DNA of 22,014 nucleotides. It comes from Chromera velia (taxonomy: Eukaryota; Sar; Chromeraceae). Numbering within the stretch: position 1 is the stretch's first letter; each line of letters begins with the position of its first letter. The position numbers and the translations under genes were made by a program. This document shows, piece by piece, positions 9,831 to 21,343 of the stretch. A model generated the notes under the pieces. It did no database searches. It had not been told where the DNA came from and saw only the letters and a program-made list of their open reading frames with translations. Location of the stretch: the NCBI GenBank assembly GCA_018398765.1, contig JAHBMJ010000107.1, positions 34,888 to 56,901 of the forward strand, in the 5' to 3' direction.

Positions 9831-11163
9831 GTTTGCGAGCGTTCGCTCTCTGTGCGGCCGTGTTTGTCCATTTAATGTGTCTGCATCGCATCGCCGCCTC
9901 GCTGTCGACATGCACTCAGATTTTGTCGATCTACTTGCTTTCGCGGTCCCTTTCCATTGCTTCTCTTTCCTCACTGTACGGGCGCAAAGTAAACAAAACT
10001 TATTACAAAAGTGATTATACTTCCATACACTTGTGAAGCGTGGTACGTCATTGCTGATCAATGAGAGCCAGTTGCTTCGGTATGCTTCGGCATGTCCACC
10101 TTCCTGATGAGTCAATGTTCAAATTTAATGTATTCAAATGCTCGCGCAAGAGATAATGATCATAGTGTTGAGACTAACTGAGACGCTATAAGTCTAAATA
10201 AATATAAACGAGTCTTTTTTTATGAACTTTACTTGTTAAACTTAAGAAAGAAAACCGTGTAGTGATCATAAGAATGCTAAAGTAAACTTAGCATTACGTC
10301 TAGCATTATATAAATTTGTGTAGATTTGATTGAATTAGATTGAATTTGATTTTACTAAAAAATACTGTATATAGCTGAAAAGTGGAGAGCACGGCGATGA
10401 TATTTTATAATATTTTTTAATATTTTTTAAAAAACAGTAAGACAACTTATTTTTTATTTATTTAATTACAAATTGAAATTTCAATCAATTAATGTGTTAT
10501 GTGTAACAAATGAATGCAAATAGCTAGTAGCTAGCTTGATTTTATTCTTTTTTAAAAAACATTTTTAAAGAATTGCGCTTTGTATAGTGTCGCACAGTCA
10601 TACGTGCTAATTCACACTCGGACACTCTCTATACAACTGTTCCAAGTTCCAACGAGTTCCAACTTCCTACTTCCTCTTTATCATGCAGTTCGATTTCTGT
10701 CAGACTGTCGGTTTCATTCAGTTTTATATGTTGCAGGTAGTTGCAGGCTATTTCAGGCCGACTTCAGAAGAAACGTTTAAGTGCCTCCATTGCATCCACA
10801 GTATGATGATTCACTGCGGCTTTCCGGGGCCGTTCGATAATGATGCAAGATCAGATGCTAGATCGATAATGATCGATATGGTTCAAGGGGCCTCATGCAG
10901 TGCATGCTGCCTCACTTGCTAATTTGTTTGGGCGGCCCAATTCTTGCAGTCACAGAATAGTCACAGACCTCTCGCGATTGTGTCGCAATGTCTCCGCCCT
11001 GTGTTAGGAGAGGCTTCAGTGTGATGGTGGTTTGGTAGGTTTTTCAGGCGCTTCTTTAGTTTTCCATGCGGACATAACGGAAGGGAAGGGTCTCGAATTG
11101 AAAGTGTCGACCACTTGCTGATCGACGATCTGTTGGTCCATATTAATTTCATAGGAACTAAAG
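9831..11163. other. AT-rich intergenic region and upstream flank of the helicase gene
   Basis: About 10110-10570 is very AT-rich with A and T runs. 10570-11163 returns to mixed composition and should contain the helicase promoter and 5' UTR, but no core promoter element is clear. A reverse-orientation copy of the 12-bp word GGCCCCGGAAAG lies at 10820-10831. Confidence 0.5.
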
Positions 11164-14100
11164 ATGTCCGCCTTTGAGGAATTGGGCATGTGCCCAGAGA
11201 TTATTCAGGCCATCGAAGAGGATGGTTGGCTTCTGCCGACTCCTGTACAGGCAGAGGCCGTGCCTCTCATTCTGGGGGGGGGAGACGTGTGTGCGGCTGC
11301 GGAGACGGGGAGCGGCAAAACGGGGGCTTTCGGCCTTCCTTGCCTGCAGATCGTGCATGAGGCGCTGAGAAATAAAGCGCTGACATCTTTCAAAAAAGGA
11401 GGGGGTTCAGGAAGTGCTGGAGTCGAGGTGAAGCTGAGCATCGATGATAAGGATGCCTTTGTGCTCGTTTCCGAGGACGGCACGGAGGCGAAGAGTGACG
11501 ACAATCGGAGATGGAGTGGCATTCGCGGCTCTGCAGATGTTCTCAGAGGAAAGTATATGTATGAGGTGGAAATCACCACCCAGGATTCTTTGTGCCGTCT
11601 CGGATGGGCCACTCAATTTGCAATGCTGGAGTTGGGCAAGGACGACAAATCGTTTGGGTATGGCGGGACTGGAAAGAAGTCCTGGAACGGGACTTTTGAG
11701 GATTACGGGGGGCCTTTTGGGTTCGAAGACGTCATTGGATGTCTTCTCGATCGCTCTGAGGGAACCCACACCGTTTCATATTACAAAAACGGAAAGCCCC
11801 TCGGGGAGGCATTCAAGCTCCCCCCCGCCATGACACACACGGGGCTTCGCCCAGGTATCTGTGGGAAGAAGTTTGAAGTGAAGTGCAACTTCACAAACCT
11901 GAAACACCCCGTGGCCGGGTACACACCCCTGGGGCAACTGGACGCCTCGCATACTTCTGCAGGGCTTTCCGGGGCCACTGGCGTGCAGGGACGTGCCAAG
12001 CGTCCGCCTCTATGTGTGATTTTGGAGCCCACCCGCGACCTTGCTGAGCAGACGTACAAGTGCATGACGCACTTCGGAAAGTATCTGGATGCCCCCCCCG
12101 TGCGTGTGGGCCTGTTCGTTGGAGGGGTGGAGGAGAAGAAGCAGCTGGAGCTGCTGGAGTACGGGGTCGATGTGGTCGTGGGGACTCTATCGAAGGTCTG
12201 TCGGTGGTCTGCGTAGTCTGTCTGTCTGTCTGTCTGTCTGTCCGTTCGTCTCTCGAGTGCGTCTGGAGTGCCGGATATGCCGATTTGGGGATTCGCATTC
12301 AGAGATATTCTAGAAGCATGGCGGGAGGGCCATTTGCCCTTCTGGTCGGAACAGTTTCTTCTCTCTCTCTCGACGCGGGAGTGGTCGTAGATGGAGTAAG
12401 GTAGTCTTGGATTTGCCAGTTCAAACAGCGTGAACGAACTCGAGTGTCTGCCTTCCTGCCTATCTGCTGCAGGTGATGGAGCACGTCTCCCGACAGAGAC
12501 TTGACCTGAGTGCCCTTCGTTTCCTGGTGCTCGATGAGGCCGACGACTTGATGAAGAACGACGACAGGAAGCAGATTCCAACCATCAAAAGGAGGGCAGA
12601 GGCAGGAGCCCCGGGGGGGGAGAGGAAAAGACTGCAGACTTTATTCTTCTCTGCAACGCTGCATGGCCCAGAGGTCCGACAGGCCATCGAGAGCCTGTGC
12701 GACAAACCGACATGGGTCGACCTCAAGGGGCGCCCCTCGATTCCTGACACCGTGCATTTCGTCAGGTCAGCCTGCCTTCTTGCCTGTGTGTGCGTGGCTG
12801 TGCGGCCGACTTTCTGTCTTTTGGAAGGAAACTTGTCTGTCTCTTTGTCTGTAGATCGATTCTATTTTTTTTGTATTTGAAGATCGCAACTTCCCTTCCT
12901 CTCCCCTTGCGAGTCGGTGCCTTTCCATTTCTTTCAACACGTGAACTAATGCTCTGGTTGTCTGCCATCCCCCCCTCCGTGCGACTGCTATCTGCCTTCC
13001 ATGAGGAATCAGAGACGACAGCAGGCCCACGAAGGACGTGCATGCCAACTGAGGGCACCTCTCTCTCTGAGTGTGTGTGTCTCTCTCTGCCTGCCTGCCC
13101 CCAGGTACGCCATCGACCCCCGCCGCCCCCTTCCTCTCCTCAAGTCCGCCTCCAAGACCTCCACACCGCCCGCGCTGAGCCGCCCGCAGACCGACGGTGT
13201 CCACGCACGGGACGACACACGGCCCCAACAGACGACCCCGGAGGCCTTCTCCGAGAACATCAAATTCCAAAAACCGCAGGCACTGGTGCTTATAGCTGAT
13301 GCCCTCCGCATGGAGACGTGTCTGGTGTTCTGCCGGACCAATTTGGACTGCGATAATTTGGAGAAATACTTGAACCAGCTCGGGGGGGGAAGGGGGTTCA
13401 GTGGGAAGGCGGAGACGGGAAAGGAGAACCCGTACTCGTGCGTCGTTCTTGCAGGTCGGTTGCTTGGTGCATGGGTGGTTCGTTCCCACCTTGGTTCGTT
13501 TGTGTATTGGCTGGTTTGTTCGTTTACTCCTTCGTTGGCTGGTTCATCAGCTACCGCGTTGGTTGGGCATGAGTTTGTTTGTCGGTTTCACGATTTTTTA
13601 TCCTTTTTTTTTTTTGGTTTGTCGGTTCGCTTGTTTTCCTGTTGCTGGCGGCTTTCTTTTTGTCGTTTGCCGGTTTTCAGATGTGTACCATGGGGACGAA
13701 TGTGCAACTCTGATGATTTTCCCGTGCGTGCGCGCTGGTTCTTCCTTTTGTTTGTTGTCTCCTCTTTCTTGCAGGCATGCGTCAGCAGGAGGAAAGACGG
13801 CGGAATTTGGAACATTTCAAATCGGGGGACGTTCGATTCCTCATCTGCACAGACGTTGCAGCGAGAGGGCTTGACATCAAAGAACTTCCTTTCCTCGTCA
13901 GTAAATCAATCACAGAGACCCACAGGAGAGCCGCATCTCTCTCTCTGTGTGTGTATTCCCCTCTTTCCCTCCCTCCCTCCACCCCCGCCGAGAAGCCCCC
14001 TCTTTCTCTCTTTCCCTCTGTGAGAGTGATTGACAGAGACGTAAAGAAAGAAAGAAAGAAAGAAAGAACGAACGAACGAACGAAAGAAAGAAAGAAAGAA

Positions 14101-15357
14101 ATCCATCATCTGATGTACTCCCTGTACTGGGTTGGGGGTCCCGACTCTCTTCAGTTCTCCATAATCCCGTCTGTCGGAATTTCATTCAGTGTGCAGCCAC
14201 CGACCCTCCATGATTGCTAGAGAGTCCTTAATTCTCTCTCTGCGTGTCCGTCCGGCTTTTCGTTCCTTTTCGTTCACTTAATTGCCGCCAATTATGGGTG
14301 CATGGATGAGGGAATATTCGTATAGATAAGTGCCGAAGCAAGTCAACAAAGGGTCTGTCTGCATGTCTGCAGGTGGCTGGGTGGGTCTGCCTGCATGACT
14401 CTACTTCATGTCTGTCACGCGCACAAAAACAAATGAATGGAAGCATGAACGAATCAACGAGTGCCTGTCCCTTTTTTTTGCCTTCCTTAAATTCCGTCTC
14501 CCTTAATTCCTCCTTTTTTCTTCTTCTCTTCTTTCTGTGTACGTTCAGATGATGATGACTTTGCCTGACGACCCAGATCAATTCTTCCACAGAGTCGGGA
14601 GGGTGGGACGGGCAGATCGCATGGGCCTCGCGGTCTCTCTTTCGGCTTCAGAGAAAGAAAAGGTGAATTCTTCTGCCTGTGTTGCTCTTCCCCACCTCCC
14701 TCCTTGTTTTCTCATTGAAACGCATGCACGCACGCAAACACACACTCACTCGCTCACTCACTCACTCACTCACGCGCTTATCCATCTCCGTTGCCTTGTT
14801 CACCGTTCAATGAGAGCTCTGCTCATTGGCTTGTCTCTTTCCTTTCTCCACTTTTTTGTGCGTGCATGTGGACGTACTGCATGCAGGTGTGGTACCACAA
14901 GTGTCCGAACAGAGGGAGAGGATGCGAGAACACGAGACTGGTCGAACAGGGGGGGTGCACGATCTGGTACGATGAGCCCGGGTATCTGAAGGCGATTGAG
15001 GAGCGAGTGGGAAAGCAGATCCCGGTGATGGACCCCCTTGACCTCTCTGTCGAGGGTGTACTGTCGCCCTCCTCTGGTCAGCCTGGACAGGGGAAGGGGG
15101 AGGAGGGGGCGGGAGTGAGGGAGAGGAGCAGAAGAACATCTGCGGGGGGTGGAGCGGGTGCAGGCGGTACCCAGCCTGGTGTTGCGGGGAAGGCGGGTGC
15201 GATGGTGATGTATGGGAAGGCTCGGGAGGATGCAGGGATGAAGGAGACACTCGCACATTTGAAGTCTCTGTCTCCTGCAGTGCAGAAGCTCCTCGAACTG
15301 GAAGCTGCGGCCCAAACGCAATTTGCAAAGGCGGCAGCAGGGCAATGGGCGAATTGA
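11164..15357 (+). CDS. DDX1: DEAD-box RNA helicase DDX1, six exons
   Basis: Exons are 11164-12195, 12473-12765, 13105-13454, 13775-13896, 14549-14662 and 14887-15357; phases 0,2,1,0,0 join to a ~793-residue protein (human DDX1 has 740). An in-frame TAG at 11152 precedes ATG 11164. Helicase motifs are seen in order: Q-like region GWLLPTPVQ (21-29), Walker A AETGSGKT (46-53), PTRDLAEQ (about 290), DEAD (365-368), SAT (404-406), VFCRT (about 517-521), [10 protein letters not shown] (584-593) and HRVGRVGR (613-620). Between Walker A and PTRDLAEQ a SPRY domain (about 85-250) is inserted, the signature of DDX1. The C-terminus has the DDX1-specific EKEKVWYH...GGCTIWY segment followed by a Gly-rich linker. 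In known organisms DDX1 is an ATP-dependent RNA helicase that works with the RtcB tRNA-ligase complex and in RNA and DNA-break metabolism. Odd: motif Ib, normally TPGR, reads TLSK at the exon 1/2 junction, and four of five donors begin GTC. Confidence 0.95.
12216..12242 (+). repeat. (GTCT)n microsatellite, intron 1 of DDX1
   Basis: About six to seven GTCT units shortly after the exon 1 donor at 12196. Confidence 0.9.
14043..14101 (+). repeat. compound (GAAA)n(GAAC)4(GAAA)n microsatellite, intron 4 of DDX1
   Basis: GAAA units interrupted by exactly four GAAC units, then GAAA again. The same compound structure occurs at about 21070-21130. Confidence 0.95.
14743..14772 (+). repeat. (CTCA)n microsatellite, intron 5 of DDX1
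   Basis: Near-perfect CTCA tetranucleotides with one CGCT interruption. Confidence 0.9.
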
Positions 15358-17381
15358 GAGGAGAATCAAGTTTGCGTAGTCACTCAAAATCTTACGTCGT
15401 TTGTTCATCCGGGAGTTGGGGTTAATAGAGGAGGGGGACGGAATGCGGAATTTTTTGCGATGTGCGGACCGATTATGTATGCATGCATAAACTAATCTTG
15501 CCGAGCTTTCCTACTTTATGTTTACAAATTAAAGCATTGTTGCTGAGGCTACCCTTGTTCACTTTAAACAGGCTTGAACTGAAACCTAGATATTCCTGGG
15601 GTGTTTCCTAGGGTGTTTCACTCAGTAACTCAGTGATTCAAACTAGGTTTGCCAGGTTTGGAACTGTTGGGGTACAAATAAAAAGACAGGTGAGATTGAT
15701 TCATAATTTTAAATGCATTAATTGAACAAAGGCTTTTATTAAGGCTTTCACATACATCAAGACTTAGATATAGAAACTTAATACGTGTTTGATTCTATAT
15801 GATTTGATCATTATCAATAATGTAATTCATTAAAAAAGTATTGCAAAACATTCGTTTAATATCAACTAGACGCCGCCCATAGCGCCGCACATAAAAAAGA
15901 AAAAAATATAGGGTTCCCTTATTTCTGTTTTCAAAAAAAAAATTAAAAGTTACAGATACACACTAAGATACACAACCTCTGTGGAAATGTAAGTTTAAGA
16001 GTCGAACGTAACTTTTTTCCAGCCCTTTTGGGAGCATTTGAAATTTTTAAAAAAAGTTTAAAAAGAAAAAAGAAATTGACATGTCTAACTTTTTAAGACA
16101 TGTCTATCTTTTTAATGTCGAAAGTTAGATACACATGAGTAACAAATCTTTTATGCGGAAAAATGAATGAATTGATTGGTTAAAGCCGGGGAGCCACCAC
16201 TTAGCGCCTCTGACCAGTTTATGAGTCAAAAAAGTTTTTTTTCCCTTTTTGGAGCACTTGAAAAAAAAAAAATGATGTCTCCATTGGTTTTTCTTCTCTG
16301 TGTGGCGCCTAGGCAATCCATAATTATGCTATAGATAGCTATAGATAGTCATATCTGTGTTCTTTTTGCATGGACCTAGCGAGTGATAGTGTCACAGTGT
16401 TAGTGATTTATTTAGTGCTTTAGATAGAGGGTACTGTTCTAGGTACTGTTACACACTGTCATTGTTTTGTCAGACAAAGCCTGCGATTCATTCTATCCTG
16501 TTCTTTCTAAGCTTTCTTAAGTTGTCTGAAAGGAGACCAGTGGGCTACTGTCTAGCATTGTTTCTCACTTCAGGAGAGAACTTGTAGACAGGCTCACGTG
16601 TATCCTATCTTTCTTCTGCGGCATTCTGCCTATCTCCACATTTTTTTACTGGGACAAAGGTTCTTCCTAAAGCTTGAAAAGTACCCATCTAATTATATTT
16701 TACAAATTAATTTAACTCTCTAAGACGCGTGCATGAAAATGAAAGTTTGCCCCCCCCCAATCTTCGCTGCAAACGAAATAGTTCAACAACAAGGTGCAAC
16801 ACCATTCCCGCCAGCCCATACACGTACACCGCAATACAGGCCTGCAAGGCATCGGTTGGTTCTGTGGGGGAGTGTACAGAGGAGGGATCTTGAATGATGA
16901 TAGTTTTGTTTGTTTTTAAATTGCGTTCCGGGCCTGGGTGGTACGTACACAGTGATACCGCAGGTAGTGGACCTTCTGCTGCTTCTTTTGGCTCCTTCAG
17001 GGTGTAGGGAAAGATTGACGTGTGCATATGTCACTGCGGCCTCCCATCAGGCCTTCCTATAGGAATCCAGGCAAAAAACCTAGCTGCGTGACCGTACGTT
17101 GCCTTCTATATAGAATGTGTCGCTACGAGTCGTTTAGAGACACGCAGCGACAATCTCCCTGTACTCGAATGAGTTGGACCAACGGTCCTTCCTTGGATTC
17201 ACTCTTCGGCGCCCACCCTGAACTGCCACGTGCAGGAAAACGGCCATCATGACTTACTGATATAAATTCTCGCGGATGTTACGTGAACTTTAACGGTTCT
17301 GCTGATGAACGTCGTTTCTTTTTTTCATACAGTTCTTCTTCTTGTTTTTTGCTGTCCCAAGGCACATGACAGGGAGAGATG

Positions 17382-17386
<5 letters not shown>
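15358..17386. other. AT-rich intergenic region, convergent 3' flanks
   Basis: Lies between the stop of DDX1 (plus) and the minus-strand polycystin-like region. About 15520-16700 is strongly AT-rich with A/T homopolymers. It contains an imperfect ~50-bp direct repeat (15993-16043 and 16217-16263), the palindrome gacatgtc twice near 16078-16105, and a poly-C run near 16749-16759. No coding exon, tRNA or rRNA was recognised. Confidence 0.5.
15993..16263 (+). repeat. imperfect direct repeat pair about 220 bp apart
   Basis: 15993-16043 and 16217-16263 share the order gttta(a/t)gagtc, a T-run, ccctttt, ggagca(t/c)ttgaaa. Spacing and small indels suggest an old local duplication in AT-rich DNA. Confidence 0.55.
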
Positions 17387-17429
<43 letters not shown>

Positions 17430-17434
17430 GACAG

Positions 17435-17467
<33 letters not shown>

Positions 17468-17505
17468 TAGACAGACAAAGAGAGAGAGAGACAGACAGAC
17501 AGAGA
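17387..17505 (+). repeat. (ACAG/ACGG)n microsatellite
   Basis: About 90 bp of ACAG tetranucleotides with ACGG variants, followed by AG dinucleotides and more ACAG. Confidence 0.95.
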
Positions 17506-17618
17506 CGAGATAGACCTTAAGAGGGCAGGAAGTAAGAGAAGGCTTCGGGATGGACTTTGCACTAACTATGTAGAGAGGCCTACGGAGAGGACTACCGATC
17601 TAAGACTTTCTCTACGAA

Positions 17619-19256
17619 TCACAAATCAGTCCCTGGATATTGCAAGGCGCTGAGCAAGAGAACGAGGCTAGCGCCAAGCCCCGCGCTCAGAAGGAGAGGC
17701 CTAATCACACCGTGGATGACCAGGAGACCCAGGACGGTGGTGCCAAGCTATGCTAGGTCTGCGGGTCTGACTGGGAAGTTGAGGGCGAAGGAAAGGAGGT
17801 AGAAAACACAGAAAAGAATCCAGAAGACACAGAGACAGAAACCACCAACAGATCTTTGGTGATTTGTCCAAAGCCACCATGCTCGATAGGCCTCTGGAAG
17901 AACCCATTTCTTTGAGGCTGTATAAACCGATGTCTCTAATTGGATTTCAGCCTCTGGGGTAATATGATGATCCCCCCCTTCGTCACCTAGAACACCGCTG
18001 TGATGACCCACTTTCTTTCTCCTCCAGTCAACCAGGATGGTGACGGCCTCCTTCCTATGACGCGAACGGGGAAGGAGGGATTGAACAGCATTTATGGTGA
18101 TGCGTTTCGGCACTTTGTCACTTTCCTCAGTGACGCCCCTTTTCAGACAACAACACTTTCCACCTTCCTCTCCAGGTCTGTAAGTGGAAAGTGTCGACTG
18201 CCAGAAGTAATTCGCATCCTCAACTGTCACCCTCCCACCCTTTCTGGCCTTCTCACTTAAATTCTTCAGCATTGCCACTGCGGGAGTGCGCGGCCGCAGG
18301 AGGAAGTCTGTCAACGCGCTGATCGGCAGAGCGAGGCCGTAGATCAAAAAGGCAGCCAGAATTGTTCGCCCCGTCAATATGGACACGACGGCGGACAGCA
18401 TGTCCAAGACCCCATGCATATCTTAGCTGATCTCGGGTGTGTCCTCGCTGAGCACTCCAAAGAAGAGTGCAAGGAGGAAGAGGTAGGAGAATACAGACGT
18501 CCAGGAGATCAGCACTGCAGTCGATCTGGGAATGAGTGTGTCCGCGTGTGTGTTGGAATCCCTACCGAGGAGAGATGTCTGAAGAGGTCTGAGGAAGAGT
18601 CGGGCTGCCAGATAAGCAGCACTCCAGCCAAAAGGGCGAACCGTGCACATGCAACCGCATTCGAACATAAACAGACACATGGGTCAAGCGAACATCACTT
18701 TGACGAAGCACGCTTTTGTATTTATCTGATGAACGTGCATGATGGGAATGACCACCTGACGCACGCAAGGAGACGCACGTGCATGACCCAGCGCCTTTCT
18801 GAGGCAAGACGGAAACACGCTCTCGGCAAAGGCCAGGGCAAGACACTCTATGGTTCTATATGGTAAGGAACTGCCGACACACGCACCCACCCACCTGCAC
18901 ATGTCTTCTTCCAATTGCTTCTGTAAATTTGACCATACAGGCATCGATCGCAGAGAAGCAGCCTGGTCGCGCTAAGCCTTCCATTGTAACAAGTGATTCG
19001 CTATCTGACAAAGGATCTGATTGGCCTCTCTGCTCTCATCCACACGATGCGCCTGCGCTCTCCCTTTTTTGAAGGATTCCCCCTCGACTACCGCCCTCTT
19101 CTCTGCTCGAGACTCCAGAAGGAGTGGGAACACAGGCTGTTTGTCGTCCCTCCTCCACTGCATTTGTTGATCTTCTGGACACTCTGGTTCGCTTTTCTGT
19201 TTGATGGACAATGCTTTTCCCGGGATCTCTCGTGGCCCATCACCTCCGTGCCCTGG
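17619..19256 (-). pseudogene. polycystin-1-like transmembrane region with in-frame stops
   Basis: One minus-strand frame from 19256 to a TGA at 17619-17621 (546 codons) holds only four internal stops: TAG 18972-18974, TGA 18684-18686, TAA 18423-18425 and TAG 17748-17750. About 25 would be expected by chance. Downstream of 18686 the translation looks like a membrane protein. A span with SVFSYLFLLALFFGVL is followed, after the TAA, by RTILAAFLIYGLALPIS and a basic FLLRPRTP. A polar ~120-residue loop follows, then LCVFWILFCVFYLLSFAL, and, after the TAG, LLVIHGVIRPLLLSAGLG. The pattern (aromatic/Gly after a span; a span with a mid-membrane Pro followed by Arg-rich RPRTP; a later span; a final VIRPLL segment) resembles the transmembrane part of polycystin-1/PKD1-like proteins, from memory of that family. 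It could be a decayed gene, the 3' part of the adjacent FG-GAP gene, or a live gene with sequence errors or short unrecognised introns. Confidence 0.45.
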
Positions 19257-19825
19257 CTAGCTTTCTATAATTGCCTCACTGCTCTCATCCACTAAAAAGT
19301 CCCCGGAATTCTCAGCATCGTTCATGCAAGCAATCTCTTCTTCAGTCACCGGCAGGGCGTTTTTGATGTCCAGACCCACGATGCCACTCGAAGCCTGTGT
19401 GCATCTCATAAAGAGATGCAGAAAAGAACAGCAGGGTGTCTCCTCGAGGAGATCCACGCTTCCCTCTGAGGAGGTGGTCACTCCTTTGAGAGAAAAGCCG
19501 ATGGACCCGTCGATGTCCGTCACCGAGTAGGTCCCGCTAAATGTGGAAGAGGATTTGCCGAAAAAGACGTGCAGCGTCCCGGTGCCTGCACACAGTCACT
19601 TAAGCATACAAAGGCCTACCCACTCTCTCTGTCTCTTTCTCTCTCTCCCTTCCTCTTACACACGGGCGTACACACGCTTGCTTCAAGCACGCACACGCTC
19701 GAAAAAACAAACAAACAGACAGACAGACAGATCGAGGGGCTGAGGATTGAGTGGGTCTACAAACAGATAAAAAGCTGGAAATGCAAGAGAGCTAAATCTG
19801 TGGGGGCAAACGAGGGCTTACAAAC

Positions 19826-19895
<70 letters not shown>

Positions 19896-19953
19896 AACAA
19901 ACACACACAAACAAACACACACAAACACACACAAACACACACAAACACACACA

Positions 19954-19994
<41 letters not shown>

Positions 19995-20977
19995 CCTTTC
20001 GTTGACCAGACGGCCCGACTGTTTGTTTTGCCATTCCATGGAAGGCTCAGTTTTTTATCATGCTCTGTCCGTATGAGCTGATCTGATTTTTAGCCGAAAA
20101 CCGCATGAATTCCTTCCGGTGGACAAGCGACACAAAGAATGAATTCACCCACCCAGAGTCGCCATGCAGTTCTCAGTTGCAGGTTGCTAGTCAGATCGCC
20201 CACTCTTTTCCCCACCGACAAACAAACTTGCTCCTTCATTCGATTTCTCAGTCCCTCCCCTTGCCCTTGTTTCCCTCACTGCATATCACTCTCTTACCGT
20301 CCATGAAGGCCGGCATGAGAATGTCCTTGATGCCGTCGTTGTTGACGTCAAAGTTCCCCGCCACTTCTCGCCCCAATTGGTTATTCGCTTGTCCGTTGAT
20401 TCGAAAACCGATGACACCATCCAGCAACGAACTCGAGACTACAACGGGAGAACTCCATGAGCTCTTTCCGAAGTAGACCCCTACTGCTCCTGCCGATGAC
20501 CCGCCCGTCGCTACATTCATCAGGAACACTCAGATGGTCTTGCAGGAAGCAGCGCATTCTACCCCCCCCATTGCCCCCGAACTCATTGCCGAATTCCAGC
20601 AACCACCAACCTTTTTTTTAAGCCACAACGCATGGATTTCGCGCCCCAAGACTTTGCCACCACCCACAGCTTACTTGCAACACATGCAGATTTAGAGACT
20701 GCCAAATTTCATTCCGTGAAAAGAAAAGTCCTTCAGCTGCACCTGTGGAATCTTTGACAGCAGCACGGATGTGTAGAAGCAGAAGACACGTGAAAGAGCC
20801 GACAAGCGCATGAATGTGGCCGCTGTCAAGGGAGACAGACAGACAGACAGACAGAGAGACATATGGATAGATAGGTAGATCGGTAGAAAGGCTCCCAGAC
20901 AGTCTGATAGGCAGACGTACAACAGAAGGACAGATGGACAGTTACTTAGATGGGCAAATTGACCGGGCACAAAAGAA

Positions 20978-21009
<32 letters not shown>

Positions 21010-21027
21010 AAAAAACAAAAAAAGAAA

Positions 21028-21059
<32 letters not shown>

Positions 21060-21295
21060 AAAAAAGAAAAAAGAAAGAAAGAAAGAAAGAAAGAAAGAAC
21101 GAACGAACGAACGAAAGAAAGAAAGAAAGAAAGAAAAAAAAAAAAAAGAAAGAAAGAAAGAAAGAAGGAAGGAAGGAAGGAAGGAAAGAAAGAAAGAAAG
21201 AAAAGAAAGAAAGAAAGAAAGAAAGAAAGAAAAAGAAAGAAAGAAAGAAAGAAACAAACAAAGAAAGAAAGAAAGAAAGAAAAGAAAGAAAAGAA

Positions 21296-21343
<48 letters not shown>

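Noticed and set aside
11781-12581. 266-codon minus-strand frame
   Set aside because: Antisense to DDX1 exons 1-2 and through the GTCT repeat; DDX1 motifs fix the plus strand as coding.
18993-19295. 100-codon plus-strand frame with a hydrophobic stretch
   Set aside because: Opposite to the minus-strand frame shared by the FG-GAP and polycystin-like regions; no splice or motif support, though I cannot exclude it fully.
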